Notes: generated from the sequence alone by a model not told the origin. A DNA stretch of 41,229 nt from Citrobacter sp. (GCA_019415335.1 DXKH01000069.1:1-41229), one strand, 5' to 3'; positions 11,302-20,875 are shown, counted from the stretch's first letter. Translations and numbers: made by a program.

Positions 11302-11321
<20 letters not shown>
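10677..11321 (+). CDS. lpoB: Outer-membrane lipoprotein activator of PBP1b
   Basis: Reaches from the outer membrane through the peptidoglycan to activate the synthase PBP1b (MrcB). The protein has 214 residues. The lipobox is FLSGC with C21 as the lipidation site. A long proline-rich linker (about residues 28-65, many [14 protein letters not shown] segments) is followed by the globular domain from RHYDWN to the C-terminus. I keep the TTG start at 10677, which has AAGGGG 6 bases upstream and matches the E. coli arrangement. An ATG four codons later (10689) is the alternative. The last 20 bases overlap thiK. Confidence 0.93.
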
Positions 11322-13162
<1,841 letters not shown>

Positions 13163-13183
13163 CGCACGTTTGGTGAGGATGCG

Positions 13184-13726
13184 ATGATTATCTATTTGCA
13201 CGGTTTCGACTCTAACAGTCCGGGAAACCACGAAAAAGTCTTGCAGCTACAGTTTATCGACCCGGACGTCAGACTGATAAGCTACAGCACGCGTCATCCG
13301 AAACATGACATGCAGCATCTGCTGAAAGAAGTGGACAAAATGTTGCAGCTTAATGTTGATGAGCGACCGTTGATTTGCGGCGTTGGCCTCGGCGGCTACT
13401 GGGCTGAACGCATTGGTTTTCTCTGCGATGTTCGTCAGGTGGTGTTTAATCCGAACCTGTTCCCGTATGAGAATATGGAAGGTAAAATCGATCGTCCGGA
13501 AGAGTATGCCGATATTGCCACCAAGTGCGTGACCAACTTCCGCGAGAAGAATCGCGATCGCTGCCTGGTCATTCTCTCGCGTCATGACGAAGCCCTGAAC
13601 AGTCAGCGAGCGTCTGAAGAGCTACACCATTTCTATGAGATCGTGTGGGACGAAGAGCAGACGCATAAGTTTAAGAATATTTCGCCGCATCTGCAGCGCA
13701 TCAAGGCGTTTAAGACCTTAGGTTAA
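13184..13726 (+). CDS. ycfP: UPF0227 alpha/beta-hydrolase-fold protein YcfP
   Basis: Conserved protein of the UPF0227/YqiA-like esterase group, 180 residues; its substrate is unknown. The N-terminus [10 protein letters not shown] has the oxyanion-type HG motif. The nucleophile elbow reads [10 protein letters not shown], where the usual GxSxG serine is replaced by Leu, so classic serine esterase activity is doubtful. Candidate acid and base residues lie in SRHDEALNS and THKF. It starts 21 bases after nagZ and ends the run at a strong terminator. Confidence 0.92.
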   Translation: MIIYLHGFDSNSPGNHEKVLQLQFIDPDVRLISYSTRHPKHDMQHLLKEVDKMLQLNVDERPLICGVGLGGYWAERIGFLCDVRQVVFNPNLFPYENMEGKIDRPEEYADIATKCVTNFREKNRDRCLVILSRHDEALNSQRASEELHHFYEIVWDEEQTHKFKNISPHLQRIKAFKTLG

Positions 13727-13754
13727 AACCTGCGTCAGCCGCATCGTTGAATCA

Positions 13755-13780
13755 AACCAGCCTTAGGGCTGGTTTTTTTT
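13755..13780 (+). terminator. Intrinsic terminator after ycfP
   Basis: AACCAGCC (13755-13762) pairs with GGCTGGTT (13767-13774) around TTAG and runs into eight T. Confidence 0.92.
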
Positions 13781-13821
13781 GCCTGTTTTTCCGCTGTTGT
13801 CTATCTTTTCAGCAGCAAAAC

Positions 13822-13835
13822 TTGATACATATCAA
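13822..13835 (+). promoter_or_regulatory. Consensus FNR site of ndh
   Basis: TTGAT-ACAT-ATCAA is a perfect FNR palindrome. Its centre (13828.5) is about 50 bp upstream of the start predicted from the -10 at 13865-13870, matching the known FNR repression site near -50 in E. coli ndh. The second, upstream FNR site known there was not found. Confidence 0.85.
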
Positions 13836-13842
13836 TTTTGGT

Positions 13843-13870
13843 ATGACCAATGCACCGCATGTGTTATTCT
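13843..13870 (+). promoter_or_regulatory. ndh sigma-70 promoter
   Basis: ATGACC (13843-13848) and TATTCT (13865-13870) are spaced 16 bp, placing the start near 13877. Together with the FNR site this gives aerobic expression. Confidence 0.6.
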
Positions 13871-13904
13871 CACTCGCGAAGGACATTTTCATTGTCGTAA
13901 CCTG

Positions 13905-13944
13905 TTGTTAATTAAAGGCTATGTTTATAACGTTTAATTAACAA
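13905..13944 (+). promoter_or_regulatory. 12-bp inverted repeat in the ndh leader
   Basis: TTGTTAATTAAA (13905-13916) and TTTAATTAACAA (13933-13944) are perfect inverted copies around 16 bases. They lie in the inferred 5' UTR and end 27 bases before the TTG start. It could be an mRNA hairpin or a protein-binding site. Confidence 0.6.
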
Positions 13945-13971
13945 TTGGTTAATCATTTTAAGGGGGTCACG

Positions 13972-15276
13972 TTGACTACACCATTGAAAAAGATCGTGAT
14001 TGTCGGCGGGGGAGCTGGCGGGCTGGAAATGGCGACGCAATTGGGGCACAAGCTGGGTCGCAAGAAAAAAGCGAAAATTACGCTGGTTGACAGAAACCAC
14101 AGCCATCTGTGGAAACCTCTGCTGCACGAAGTGGCGACCGGTTCGCTGGATGAAGGCGTGGACGCACTGAGCTATCTGGCGCATGCCCGTAACCACGGCT
14201 TCCAGTTCCAGTTGGGTTCCGTGATGAATATCGATCGCGAAGCGAAAACCATCACCATTGCGGAACTGCGCGATGAGAAAGGCGAGCTGCTGGTGCCTGA
14301 GCGCAAAATTGCTTATGACACACTGGTGATGGCGCTGGGTAGCACCTCCAACGACTTCAACACGCCGGGCGTGAAAGAACACTGTATTTTCCTCGATAAT
14401 CCGCATCAGGCGCGTCGTTTCCATCAGGAAATGCTGAACCTGTTCCTGAAGTATTCCGCCAATCTGGGCGCGAACGGTAAGGTGAATATTGCGATTGTCG
14501 GTGGCGGTGCGACCGGCGTAGAACTGTCGGCGGAACTGCATAACGCAGTGAAACAGCTGCACAGCTACGGCTACAAAGGGCTGACCAACGACGCGCTGAA
14601 CGTGACGCTGGTGGAAGCCGGTGAACGTATTCTGCCTGCGCTGCCACCGCGTATTTCTTCGGCGGCACATAACGAATTAACGAAGCTCGGTGTTCGTGTC
14701 CTGACCCAGACGATGGTGACCAGCGCGGATGCAGGCGGCCTGCATACCAAAGACGGTGAATATATTGAAGCCGACCTGATGGTCTGGGCGGCGGGAATCA
14801 AAGCGCCGGACTTTATGAAAGAGATTGGTGGTCTGGAGACCAACCGGATTAACCAACTGGTGGTGGAACCGACGTTGCAGACCACCCGCGATCCTGATGT
14901 CTATGCGATTGGTGACTGTGCCTCCTGTGCACGTCCGGAAGGAGGCTTTGTGCCGCCGCGTGCTCAGGCAGCGCACCAGATGGCAACCTGCGCGATGAAC
15001 AACATTCTGGCGCAGATGAACGGCAAGCCGCTGAAAGCGTATCAGTACAAAGACCACGGCTCGCTGGTGTCGCTCTCCAACTTCTCGACCGTTGGCAGCC
15101 TGATGGGTAATCTGACCAAAGGGTCGATGATGGTGGAAGGGCGTATCGCTCGCTTCGTCTACATCTCACTGTACCGTATGCACCAGATCGCACTGCACGG
15201 CTATTTCAAAACCGGTCTGATGATGCTGGTGGGCAGCATTAACCGCGTGATCCGCCCGCGTCTGAAACTGCATTAA
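13972..15276 (+). CDS. ndh: NADH:quinone oxidoreductase II (NDH-2)
   Basis: Non-proton-pumping NADH dehydrogenase, a peripheral inner-membrane flavoprotein that passes electrons to ubiquinone in aerobic growth. I set the start at the TTG 13972 (434 residues, E. coli length, MTTPLKK), with AAGGGGG upstream; the frame also runs from 13945 but without a better site. FAD-binding [11 protein letters not shown] is at about residues 9-19, NADH-binding [12 protein letters not shown] near 175, and the second FAD motif YAIGDCAS near 312. The basic, hydrophobic C-terminal tail (about 390-434) is the membrane anchor. Its FNR site predicts repression without oxygen. Confidence 0.97.
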   Translation: MTTPLKKIVIVGGGAGGLEMATQLGHKLGRKKKAKITLVDRNHSHLWKPLLHEVATGSLDEGVDALSYLAHARNHGFQFQLGSVMNIDREAKTITIAELRDEKGELLVPERKIAYDTLVMALGSTSNDFNTPGVKEHCIFLDNPHQARRFHQEMLNLFLKYSANLGANGKVNIAIVGGGATGVELSAELHNAVKQLHSYGYKGLTNDALNVTLVEAGERILPALPPRISSAAHNELTKLGVRVLTQTMVTSADAGGLHTKDGEYIEADLMVWAAGIKAPDFMKEIGGLETNRINQLVVEPTLQTTRDPDVYAIGDCASCARPEGGFVPPRAQAAHQMATCAMNNILAQMNGKPLKAYQYKDHGSLVSLSNFSTVGSLMGNLTKGSMMVEGRIARFVYISLYRMHQIALHGYFKTGLMMLVGSINRVIRPRLKLH

Positions 15277-15286
15277 TCTCCTCTGA

Positions 15287-15314
15287 CTCAGCATCGCCTG
15301 CTGGCGGTGCTGAG
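15287..15314 (+). terminator. Strong hairpin after ndh
   Basis: CTCAGCATCGCC (15287-15298) pairs with GGCGGTGCTGAG (15303-15314) around TGCT, 12 pairs with one wobble. Only a weak T-rich tail (CGTCTTCTCC) follows, so it is a probable terminator or mRNA-stabilising end. Confidence 0.6.
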
Positions 15315-15416
15315 CGTCTTCTCCGCGCGGCCCCTGCCTTCAGAGTTCTCTGAATCATCCTGTTTTATCAGCGATCAGCGATATTTTCATCCACAGTCTG
15401 ATGGGCTTCTTATTGC

Positions 15417-15440
15417 ATTGGTTGCAAAATTGTAACCAAT
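15417..15440 (+). promoter_or_regulatory. Inverted repeat upstream of ycfJ
   Basis: ATTGGTT (15417-15423) and AACCAAT (15434-15440) are perfect inverted arms around 10 bases, 21 bases before the ycfJ start. It may be an operator or a leader hairpin near the ribosome-binding site. Confidence 0.45.
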
Positions 15441-15461
15441 AGCAAAGAAGGAGGATCTCCC

Positions 15462-16001
15462 GTGAATAAATCGATGTTGGCGGGTATAGGGATTGGCGTA
15501 GCTGCTGCGCTGGGTGTGGCGGCGGTTGCCAGTCTGAACGTGTTTGATCGTGGCCCACAGTATGCTCAGGTGGTTTCTGCGACACCTATCAAAGAGACGA
15601 TTAAGACGCCGCGTCAGGAATGTCGCAACGTGACAGTGACGCATCGCAAACCCGTCCAGGATGAGAACCGCATTACCGGTTCGGTGCTGGGGGCGGTTGC
15701 CGGTGGCGTGCTTGGTCATCAGTTTGGTGGTGGACGAGGGAAAGACGTCGCGACAGTGGTTGGGGCGTTAGGGGGCGGTTACGCCGGTAACCAGATCCAG
15801 GGCTCGATGCAGGAAAACGACACTTATACGTCCACGCAGCAGCGCTGCAAAACCGTCTATGACAAGTCGGAAAAAATGCTCGGTTACGACGTCACTTACA
15901 AAATTGGTGACCAGCAGGGCAAGATTCGCATGGATAAAGATCCTGGCACGCAGATCCCGCTGGATAACAACGGCCAGTTGATTCTGAATAACAAAGCGTA
16001 A
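15462..16001 (+). CDS. ycfJ: Glycine-zipper 2TM protein YcfJ
   Basis: Envelope protein of 179 residues with an N-terminal membrane or signal helix (about residues 4-26) lacking a lipobox cysteine. A glycine-zipper 2TM domain covers about residues 68-108 (GSVLGAVAGGVLGHQFGGG, VVGALGGGYAGNQ), as in the Rickettsia 17-kDa antigen family. Function is not established; YcfJ has been linked to biofilm and stress in E. coli. The start is GTG at 15462 with AAGGAGGA upstream. Cysteines C51 and C129 could form a disulfide. It has its own terminator and is followed by the convergent iutA-like gene, where K-12 would have comR. Confidence 0.93.
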   Translation: MNKSMLAGIGIGVAAALGVAAVASLNVFDRGPQYAQVVSATPIKETIKTPRQECRNVTVTHRKPVQDENRITGSVLGAVAGGVLGHQFGGGRGKDVATVVGALGGGYAGNQIQGSMQENDTYTSTQQRCKTVYDKSEKMLGYDVTYKIGDQQGKIRMDKDPGTQIPLDNNGQLILNNKA

Positions 16002-16023
16002 AAAAGCGATACTCTGCAAGTTG

Positions 16024-16057
16024 GCCCCTCATTTACTCAGGATGAGGGGCTTTTTTT
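16024..16057 (+). terminator. Intrinsic terminator of ycfJ
   Basis: GCCCCTCAT (16024-16032) pairs with ATGAGGGGC (16042-16050), followed by seven T. It ends one base before the iutA-like stop on the other strand. Confidence 0.92.
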
Positions 16058-16058
16058 A

Positions 16059-18245
16059 TCAGAAGGTTAAGGCGTAGTTCAGACCAAAGGTACGACCCCG
16101 GCCCTTATATTCGTACAGCGATGGACTGCCATAGGTTGGGCTGTACAGCAATGGCGCGCGCTGTCCCCACAGGGTGGTGTAATCTTCATCCAGCAGGTTT
16201 TCAATGCTGAAGGTCAGTTTGCCCAGTGGGAGCTGATAGCTGCCGATAAAGTCCACAGTGTTATAGCCATCCAGCTTGTTGCCGCTGGCATCGGTGAGAT
16301 CAAACGATTGTTGGGTCTGAACCCGCAGCGACCACGGCTCGGGCGCCCAGCCGACCCAGGCGGTCGCTTTGGACGGCGATGCCAGCGTCACGTCCCATTT
16401 CTCCCATTTCCCGTTCTGTTTTACTTCGGATTTCAGGACGTTAAAGTTCGCCCCCAGACTCCAGTCGCTGTCAGGGATAAAATAGTCCGCCGCACCTTCT
16501 ACGCCGTAAATTCGGCGATCGTCTGGTTCCACGCGGATCGTCATATCGCTGCGGTTAATCACAATCGACTTATCAGACGTTGAATAGTACGCCGCCAGTT
16601 GGGTACGCAGATTATCACCGGTATAGCGCCAGCCCAGCTCATACGAATTGACCTTGATCCCTTCCAGACGTGAATCCGCCACGTTCACGCTGCGCTGGAG
16701 CTGGTAATGATCGCCCACCAACTGGTAAGTGCCGTTGCCGTAGTATTTCCCGGGATCCGGCAGCTCAACGCCCTGGGAGAAGTTAAACCACGCCTGCTGG
16801 CGTTCGGTGAGATGCGCCAGGAGCCCGGCATTGAACAAGAAGTTGTCGTAATCGGTTTTGCCGCCAGGAATGACATCGGCAGAGCTCGCCAAACCGTTGG
16901 CGATCCCCTGTTGCTGCGCGTAGCCCACGAAATCATCAACCCGGTTTTCCGTCCACTGATAGCGCACGCCGCCGCTTAGGGTGAATATGTCATTGATGTC
17001 ATAACTGCTTTGCAGGAACGGAGCGAAGTTGGTGATGCTATAGCCGGGATAACGGCCTGTTGTATAGGCCGTGCGGTTGTCCATACCGCCTGACGGCACA
17101 GACCAGGACAGGTCGAAGAACTTCTGGTTGGAGTCGAAGGTTTCATGATCCGCATCGACGCCCCACGTCAGCTCCCAGTTATCCATCAACTGGCTGTTGA
17201 GGGTAATTTTAGCGCCGAACTGGTCAGTATCCTGTTGCGATGCCGAGAAGCTGGTCACCTGACCTTTGCTGAGCGTCGGGAAGGGGTAGAACTTCAGCGA
17301 CTCATCGCGGTAATAGATCTGACTGACCAGATTCTGGCCGAAGAAGTCCGCGTCGGAGTATTGCAGGCTGATCAGATGGCGCTCCGTGCCCGGAATACGG
17401 TCTGAACTGAGCCCGCTGCGGGTGCTGGCGGTGCCGCTACCGGTAACGGCGGACATGTTTTCGCCCAGGTACAGGCCGTAATCTTCATCGCCCTGACTCT
17501 TATAGTACTGGGTGACTAACTGTATCTGACGGTTGTCATCGATATCGAGGGTGCCGGTTCCCATTACGTCCAGGCGATCGGAGTGCTGCAGACCGGTTTG
17601 TGTATTGTCGAGCATCAGGGCGTCACCATTGCCGTCATACCAGCCGCCAAAGCGCTGATAAGCCACGGACAGTCGACCCGATGCGCGATCCGTTCCGCCG
17701 CTAACTGCCGCGGCAACGCGCTCGTCATGATCGTTACTGTTGTTAAAACCGGATTTACTGCCCAGTTCGAGATCCACCTGAGGATCTGGCTGGCCCTTTT
17801 TGGTGACGATGTTAATTAAGCCGCCGGTACTACCGCCGCCATATAGCGACGTTGCGCCTGAAATGACCTCAATGTGCGCGATGTTAAAGGGGTCGATCGC
17901 ATCCAGTTGGCGACTGTCGGTTCGCGATGAGTTAAGGCGCACGCCGTCAATCAGCACGACAATCGCGCGGCCACGCATGTTCATACCGTAGTTGGTACGT
18001 CCCTGGCTGCTGACGTCGATGCCTGGAATCAGTTGCGCCAGCACGTCTTTGAACTCTTTACCACTCTGAACCTGTTGCTCAATCTCCTGGCCTTCAATCA
18101 CCCAGGTGGTCTGTGCCATTTCGGCTACGGTTTTCTGGTTACGGTTGGCGCTGACGATGAGATTTTCTTCTTCTGTTTGCGCCGCCGCAGCAGGCAGAGT
18201 CAGGGCTAACAGGATTGGGTTGAGAACCCAAAGACGCTTATTCAT
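16059..18245 (-). CDS. iutA: Aerobactin-type TonB-dependent siderophore receptor
   Basis: Outer-membrane receptor closely resembling plasmid IutA, the ferric-aerobactin receptor, across its length as I recall that sequence. I prefer the ATG at 18245 (728 residues) because AAGGA stands 6 bases upstream of it; an ATG at 18251 directly abuts AAGGA and is less likely. The signal peptide ends near PAAAA. The TonB-box region is ENLIVSA. The plug carries AEMAQTTWVIE, RTNYGMNMRGR and SGATSLYGGGSTGGLINIV, and the barrel ends in GLNYALTF. The four iucABCD synthesis genes are absent from the window, so this receptor would use xenosiderophores. A Fur box lies upstream. K-12 lacks a gene at this locus. 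Confidence 0.9.
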   Translation of the reverse strand: MNKRLWVLNPILLALTLPAAAAQTEEENLIVSANRNQKTVAEMAQTTWVIEGQEIEQQVQSGKEFKDVLAQLIPGIDVSSQGRTNYGMNMRGRAIVVLIDGVRLNSSRTDSRQLDAIDPFNIAHIEVISGATSLYGGGSTGGLINIVTKKGQPDPQVDLELGSKSGFNNSNDHDERVAAAVSGGTDRASGRLSVAYQRFGGWYDGNGDALMLDNTQTGLQHSDRLDVMGTGTLDIDDNRQIQLVTQYYKSQGDEDYGLYLGENMSAVTGSGTASTRSGLSSDRIPGTERHLISLQYSDADFFGQNLVSQIYYRDESLKFYPFPTLSKGQVTSFSASQQDTDQFGAKITLNSQLMDNWELTWGVDADHETFDSNQKFFDLSWSVPSGGMDNRTAYTTGRYPGYSITNFAPFLQSSYDINDIFTLSGGVRYQWTENRVDDFVGYAQQQGIANGLASSADVIPGGKTDYDNFLFNAGLLAHLTERQQAWFNFSQGVELPDPGKYYGNGTYQLVGDHYQLQRSVNVADSRLEGIKVNSYELGWRYTGDNLRTQLAAYYSTSDKSIVINRSDMTIRVEPDDRRIYGVEGAADYFIPDSDWSLGANFNVLKSEVKQNGKWEKWDVTLASPSKATAWVGWAPEPWSLRVQTQQSFDLTDASGNKLDGYNTVDFIGSYQLPLGKLTFSIENLLDEDYTTLWGQRAPLLYSPTYGSPSLYEYKGRGRTFGLNYALTF

Positions 18246-18347
18246 TCGCATTCCTTTCTGAAAATATCTGTGCAGGTGAAGGTTTTCACCGGTCGTTGCC
18301 GGTTGTTACATTGTGAAATAGATGTAAAATCAAATGCGAATATTGCT

Positions 18348-18366
18348 GATAATAATTGCTATTATC
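18348..18366 (-). promoter_or_regulatory. Fur box of the iutA-like gene
   Basis: GATAATAATTGCTATTATC has perfect GATAAT and ATTATC arms in the 19-bp Fur geometry (consensus GATAATGATAATCATTATC). It lies about 103-121 bp upstream of the iutA start and predicts iron repression. Confidence 0.8.
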
Positions 18367-18441
18367 AATAGATTTTTACAAAAAATTGAATCTAACTAAA
18401 TGATATCATTAGTCGTTGTGCGGGAATTGTGGTGAAGCAGA

Positions 18442-18463
18442 ACCGGGAAACGAGGTTCCCGGT
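18442..18463 (-). terminator. Hairpin after comR
   Basis: ACCGGGAA (18442-18449) and TTCCCGGT (18456-18463) form a perfect 8-bp stem 13 bases after the comR stop. There is no T-run, so it is a weak terminator or mRNA end. Confidence 0.45.
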
Positions 18464-18475
18464 CAGAGAAAACGA

Positions 18476-19111
18476 TCAGGCCTTCAGCAGTTCAGGCCAC
18501 AGATGCAGGGTGGTGCGGGTGATTTGCATCAGCTTGTCAAAACTGGCCCCTTCGCGGGCGCTGATGGACATGCCCTGCAAAATACAGCTCAGATACTCGG
18601 CAAGATTTTGCACATTACAGTGCGCCGGGATCTCACCGCGTTCCTGCCGCTGACGCAAAAATTGTGTCAGGGTCTGTTCCTGCATCGCGTGACGCGATTT
18701 CACGGTATGTGCAATGTCGCGTGACGCGGCAGCTAGCGTCGCGGAAGTGTTGATCATAAAGCAGCCAGCGGGGGTGTCCTTGCTGGTGAAACAGGTTGCC
18801 ACCGCAGTGAAGTAATCCTCCAGCGCCGCCTCAACGCTTTTCTCTTCGCAGAACAACTGCGCTTCATGTTTTGCCGCGAAGCGGGCGATGTATCTGTCCA
18901 GTACCGCGCGGAACAGTCCCTCTTTATTGGTGAATTCCGCATACAGCGTTGGTGCTTTCGCGCCCGTCGCTTCAACAAGGTCAGAAAGCGATGTCGCCTC
19001 ATAACCGTGCTGCCAGAAGAGTGTCATGGCCTTATCAAGCGCGGCTTCCCTGTCGAACACTTTTGGTCGGCCACGGCTTTTTTTAACACAACTTGTCGAT
19101 TCAGTTGTCAT
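18476..19111 (-). CDS. comR: TetR-family repressor of bhsA (copper-responsive)
   Basis: TetR-type repressor (formerly ycfQ) reported to repress bhsA and to be relieved by copper. I set the start at 19111 (211 residues, MTTESTSCVKKSRGRPKVF), matching the E. coli length of about 210; the frame runs further upstream to 19168 without family support. The HTH domain covers about residues 15-65 (RGRPKVFDREAALDKAMTLF, TSLSDLVEATGAKAPTLY, FTNKEGLF). The C-terminal ligand domain carries C and H residues (CFTSKDTPAGCF, HCNV) that could bind a metal. It is divergent from its presumed target bhsA. Confidence 0.93.
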   Translation of the reverse strand: MTTESTSCVKKSRGRPKVFDREAALDKAMTLFWQHGYEATSLSDLVEATGAKAPTLYAEFTNKEGLFRAVLDRYIARFAAKHEAQLFCEEKSVEAALEDYFTAVATCFTSKDTPAGCFMINTSATLAAASRDIAHTVKSRHAMQEQTLTQFLRQRQERGEIPAHCNVQNLAEYLSCILQGMSISAREGASFDKLMQITRTTLHLWPELLKA

Positions 19112-19238
19112 GGTGCCGTTGTACCTTAATGGGTTTAGTGAACAACCATTATAAAAATAAACCCGCACAGGCTCCAGCGCATTCGAGAGAAAAATATTTT
19201 CAGCTTAGTCGTATGAAAGATAAGCGCTTTTGATTTTA

Positions 19239-19254
19239 TATAACGATCGTTATA
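19239..19254. promoter_or_regulatory. 16-bp perfect palindrome, candidate ComR operator 1
   Basis: TATAACGATCGTTATA is a perfect palindrome centred on CGATCG, just upstream of the bhsA -35. Its place between divergent comR and bhsA makes it a likely ComR operator. Confidence 0.6.
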
Positions 19255-19263
19255 AAAAATGGG

Positions 19264-19293
19264 TTGACGTGTGACCTGGATCACATCTATCAT
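19264..19293 (+). promoter_or_regulatory. Candidate bhsA promoter
   Basis: TTGACG (19264-19269) and TATCAT (19288-19293) are both 5/6 matches, spaced 18 bp, which puts the start near 19300. Palindromes lie on both sides. Confidence 0.65.
19270..19285 (+). promoter_or_regulatory. Consensus CRP site in the bhsA promoter
   Basis: TGTGA-CCTGGA-TCACA matches all 10 conserved CRP bases. It falls inside the spacer of the candidate promoter, so CRP would be expected to block that promoter or to serve another start nearby. Confidence 0.7.
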
Positions 19294-19318
19294 TTACCTA
19301 TCGATCGTTAAGTAAATG
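19291..19318. promoter_or_regulatory. 28-bp imperfect palindrome, candidate ComR operator 2
   Basis: The sequence 19291-19318 is a palindrome centred on CGATCG with only two mismatched pairs. Its outer arms are CATTTAC and GTAAATG. It overlaps the end of the -10 and the inferred transcription start of bhsA, a repressor position. Confidence 0.6.
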
Positions 19319-19354
19319 CTTACGACGCCCAATCATCTGCATAAGGTCACTATT

Positions 19355-19612
19355 ATGAAAAACGTAAAAACCCTCATCGCTGCTGCTGTTCTGAGTTCAC
19401 TGTCATTTGCAAGCTTCGCGGCTGTTGAAGTTCAGTCAACGCCAACCGGTCAGCAAAAAGTCGGCACCATCTCTGCAAACGCAGGCACTAACCTGAGTTC
19501 ACTGCAGGATGAACTGGCGCAGAAAGCGGATGCCATGGGGGCGAAATCGTTCCGCATTACTTCCGTGAGTGGTCCGAACAATCTGCACGGTACTGCGGTT
19601 ATTTATAAATAA
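19355..19612 (+). CDS. bhsA: BhsA stress protein (YhcN/DUF1471 family)
   Basis: Small outer-membrane or periplasmic protein (formerly ycfR) tied to biofilm, acid, chlorine and copper stress; it reduces outer-membrane copper permeability in E. coli. I set the start at 19355 (85 residues, MKNVKTLIAAA); an upstream in-frame ATG at 19316 lies within the operator. The signal peptide ends at SFAA (about residue 22). The DUF1471 core reads GTISANAGTNLSSLQDELAQKA...GAKSFRITSV and ends HGTAVIYK. Control by ComR is expected from the divergent layout. It shares a bidirectional terminator with ldtC. Confidence 0.95.
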   Translation: MKNVKTLIAAAVLSSLSFASFAAVEVQSTPTGQQKVGTISANAGTNLSSLQDELAQKADAMGAKSFRITSVSGPNNLHGTAVIYK

Positions 19613-19660
19613 GCATTAACCCCTCATTGATGCCTGCTACTGCAATAAACGCGAAATAAC

Positions 19661-19696
19661 AAAAGCCCCGCTGAAACGCATTCAGCGGGGCTTTTT
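19661..19696. terminator. Bidirectional terminator, bhsA / ldtC
   Basis: AAAAGCCCCGCTGAA (19661-19675) pairs with TTCAGCGGGGCTTTT (19681-19695). A-run and T-run flank a GC-rich core, so it works for both convergent genes. Confidence 0.92.
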
Positions 19697-19710
19697 CATG
19701 TCCGGAACAG

Positions 19711-20682
19711 TTACATCGACTGTTGATCCACCTCGTGATGGCGTCTGACATCGACCGGCATTCCGGAGCGAACGTCCATCACATGCTGCATCACCGCCGC
19801 GTCCGTCTGCGCGGAATCTTTAAACGATTGCAAAGTGCTGTTCAGCACGATAGGCAGAATCTGCGGGTCATCATCAATATTCTTCGACAGCGGCTGGTGG
19901 ACTTCGACCAGACGCGTCCCGTCCGGCTCAACCGAGGCTTTGATCGGGGTATTGATGATATTCACTTTGGTGCCCGGTGTAACCTGTCTGAACAGCGTCT
20001 CAATATCGCCATCACGCAGGCGGATACAGCCGGAACTGACGCGCATGCCGATACCGAAATCGGCGTTGGTGCCGTGCAGCAGATAGACGCCACCATACGC
20101 CGCTAAGCGAATGGCATGGTGTCCCATCGGATTATCCGGTCCGGCAGGAACCACCGCCGGAAGATCGATTCCTTGCGCTTTATAACGGGCACGGATATTC
20201 GCCGTCGGCGTCCAGGTCGGATTAGCGCGCTTGTCGGAGACGGTCGTGACCATCGTCGGGGTCAGGGTATCACCGCCCAGCTGGCCAATGCCGATAGGGT
20301 AGACGGTGACCGCATTTTTCCCCGGATGATAATAGTAGAGACGCAGTTCAGCCAGATTGATGACAATACCTTCACGCGGGGCATCCGGAAGCAGTGTTTG
20401 CAACGGGATGGTCAGCACGCTACCCGCGCGGGGAACATAGGGATCCACGCCGGGATTCGCCTGCAACAGGGCGAGAAAACCGACGTTATATTTTTTCGCG
20501 ATGGCTTCCAGTGAACCCCCGTTATTTTCAACAACGTGGTATTTATTTTCCCCGACCAGTTTGCTGCCAGGCGGAGGAAGAGGCCAGGTATTCGCCTGTG
20601 CAGGAAACGCAAGCGTAATGCTGGCGGCGAGCGCAAAAAAGGCCAGCCAACGGGAGAGTCGCATAGTGTTCATTATCATCAC
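19711..20682 (-). CDS. ldtC: L,D-transpeptidase LdtC
   Basis: Periplasmic L,D-transpeptidase (formerly ycfS) that links Braun's lipoprotein to peptidoglycan in E. coli. The 323 residues start at 20682 with a signal peptide ending near PAQAN; the start has alternative Met codons at positions 4 and 7 and no clear Shine-Dalgarno, so it could be slightly shorter. A LysM domain covers about residues 47-93 (YHVVENNGGSLEAIAKKY). The YkuD domain follows, with the catalytic motif HGTNADFGIGMRVSSGCIR. A BIME separates it from mfd upstream. Confidence 0.94.
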   Translation of the reverse strand: MMIMNTMRLSRWLAFFALAASITLAFPAQANTWPLPPPGSKLVGENKYHVVENNGGSLEAIAKKYNVGFLALLQANPGVDPYVPRAGSVLTIPLQTLLPDAPREGIVINLAELRLYYYHPGKNAVTVYPIGIGQLGGDTLTPTMVTTVSDKRANPTWTPTANIRARYKAQGIDLPAVVPAGPDNPMGHHAIRLAAYGGVYLLHGTNADFGIGMRVSSGCIRLRDGDIETLFRQVTPGTKVNIINTPIKASVEPDGTRLVEVHQPLSKNIDDDPQILPIVLNSTLQSFKDSAQTDAAVMQHVMDVRSGMPVDVRRHHEVDQQSM

Positions 20683-20789
20683 AAATCAAAGGGTTATTAT
20701 GCCAGAGAAGTCCAATAATAATTATGGCGGGGCGGTGTGTCTTTAAATGCAAGGAAAGTGCAAAGAGTTGTAAAGATCGCGGAACCTTT

Positions 20790-20867
20790 CCTGATGGCGC
20801 TGCGCTTATCAGGCCTACGGGCAGGCATCAATTTGTAGGCCGGATAAGGCGAAGCCGCTATCCGGCA
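20790..20867. repeat. REP pair (BIME) between ldtC and mfd
   Basis: Two inverted REP units, 20790-20818 (CCTGATGGCGC...AGGCCTAC) and 20835-20867 (GTAGGCCGGATAAGGCG...CCGGCA), face each other around 16 bases. The type is typical of enterobacterial extragenic palindromes and ends 8 bases before the mfd stop codon. Confidence 0.88.
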
Positions 20868-20875
20868 CCACTCAA

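Noticed and set aside
18246..18475. Attachment site or mobile-element scar beside the iutA-like gene
   Set aside because: I saw no tRNA, direct repeat or terminal inverted repeat on either side; only a hairpin, an AT-rich promoter and a Fur box are present.
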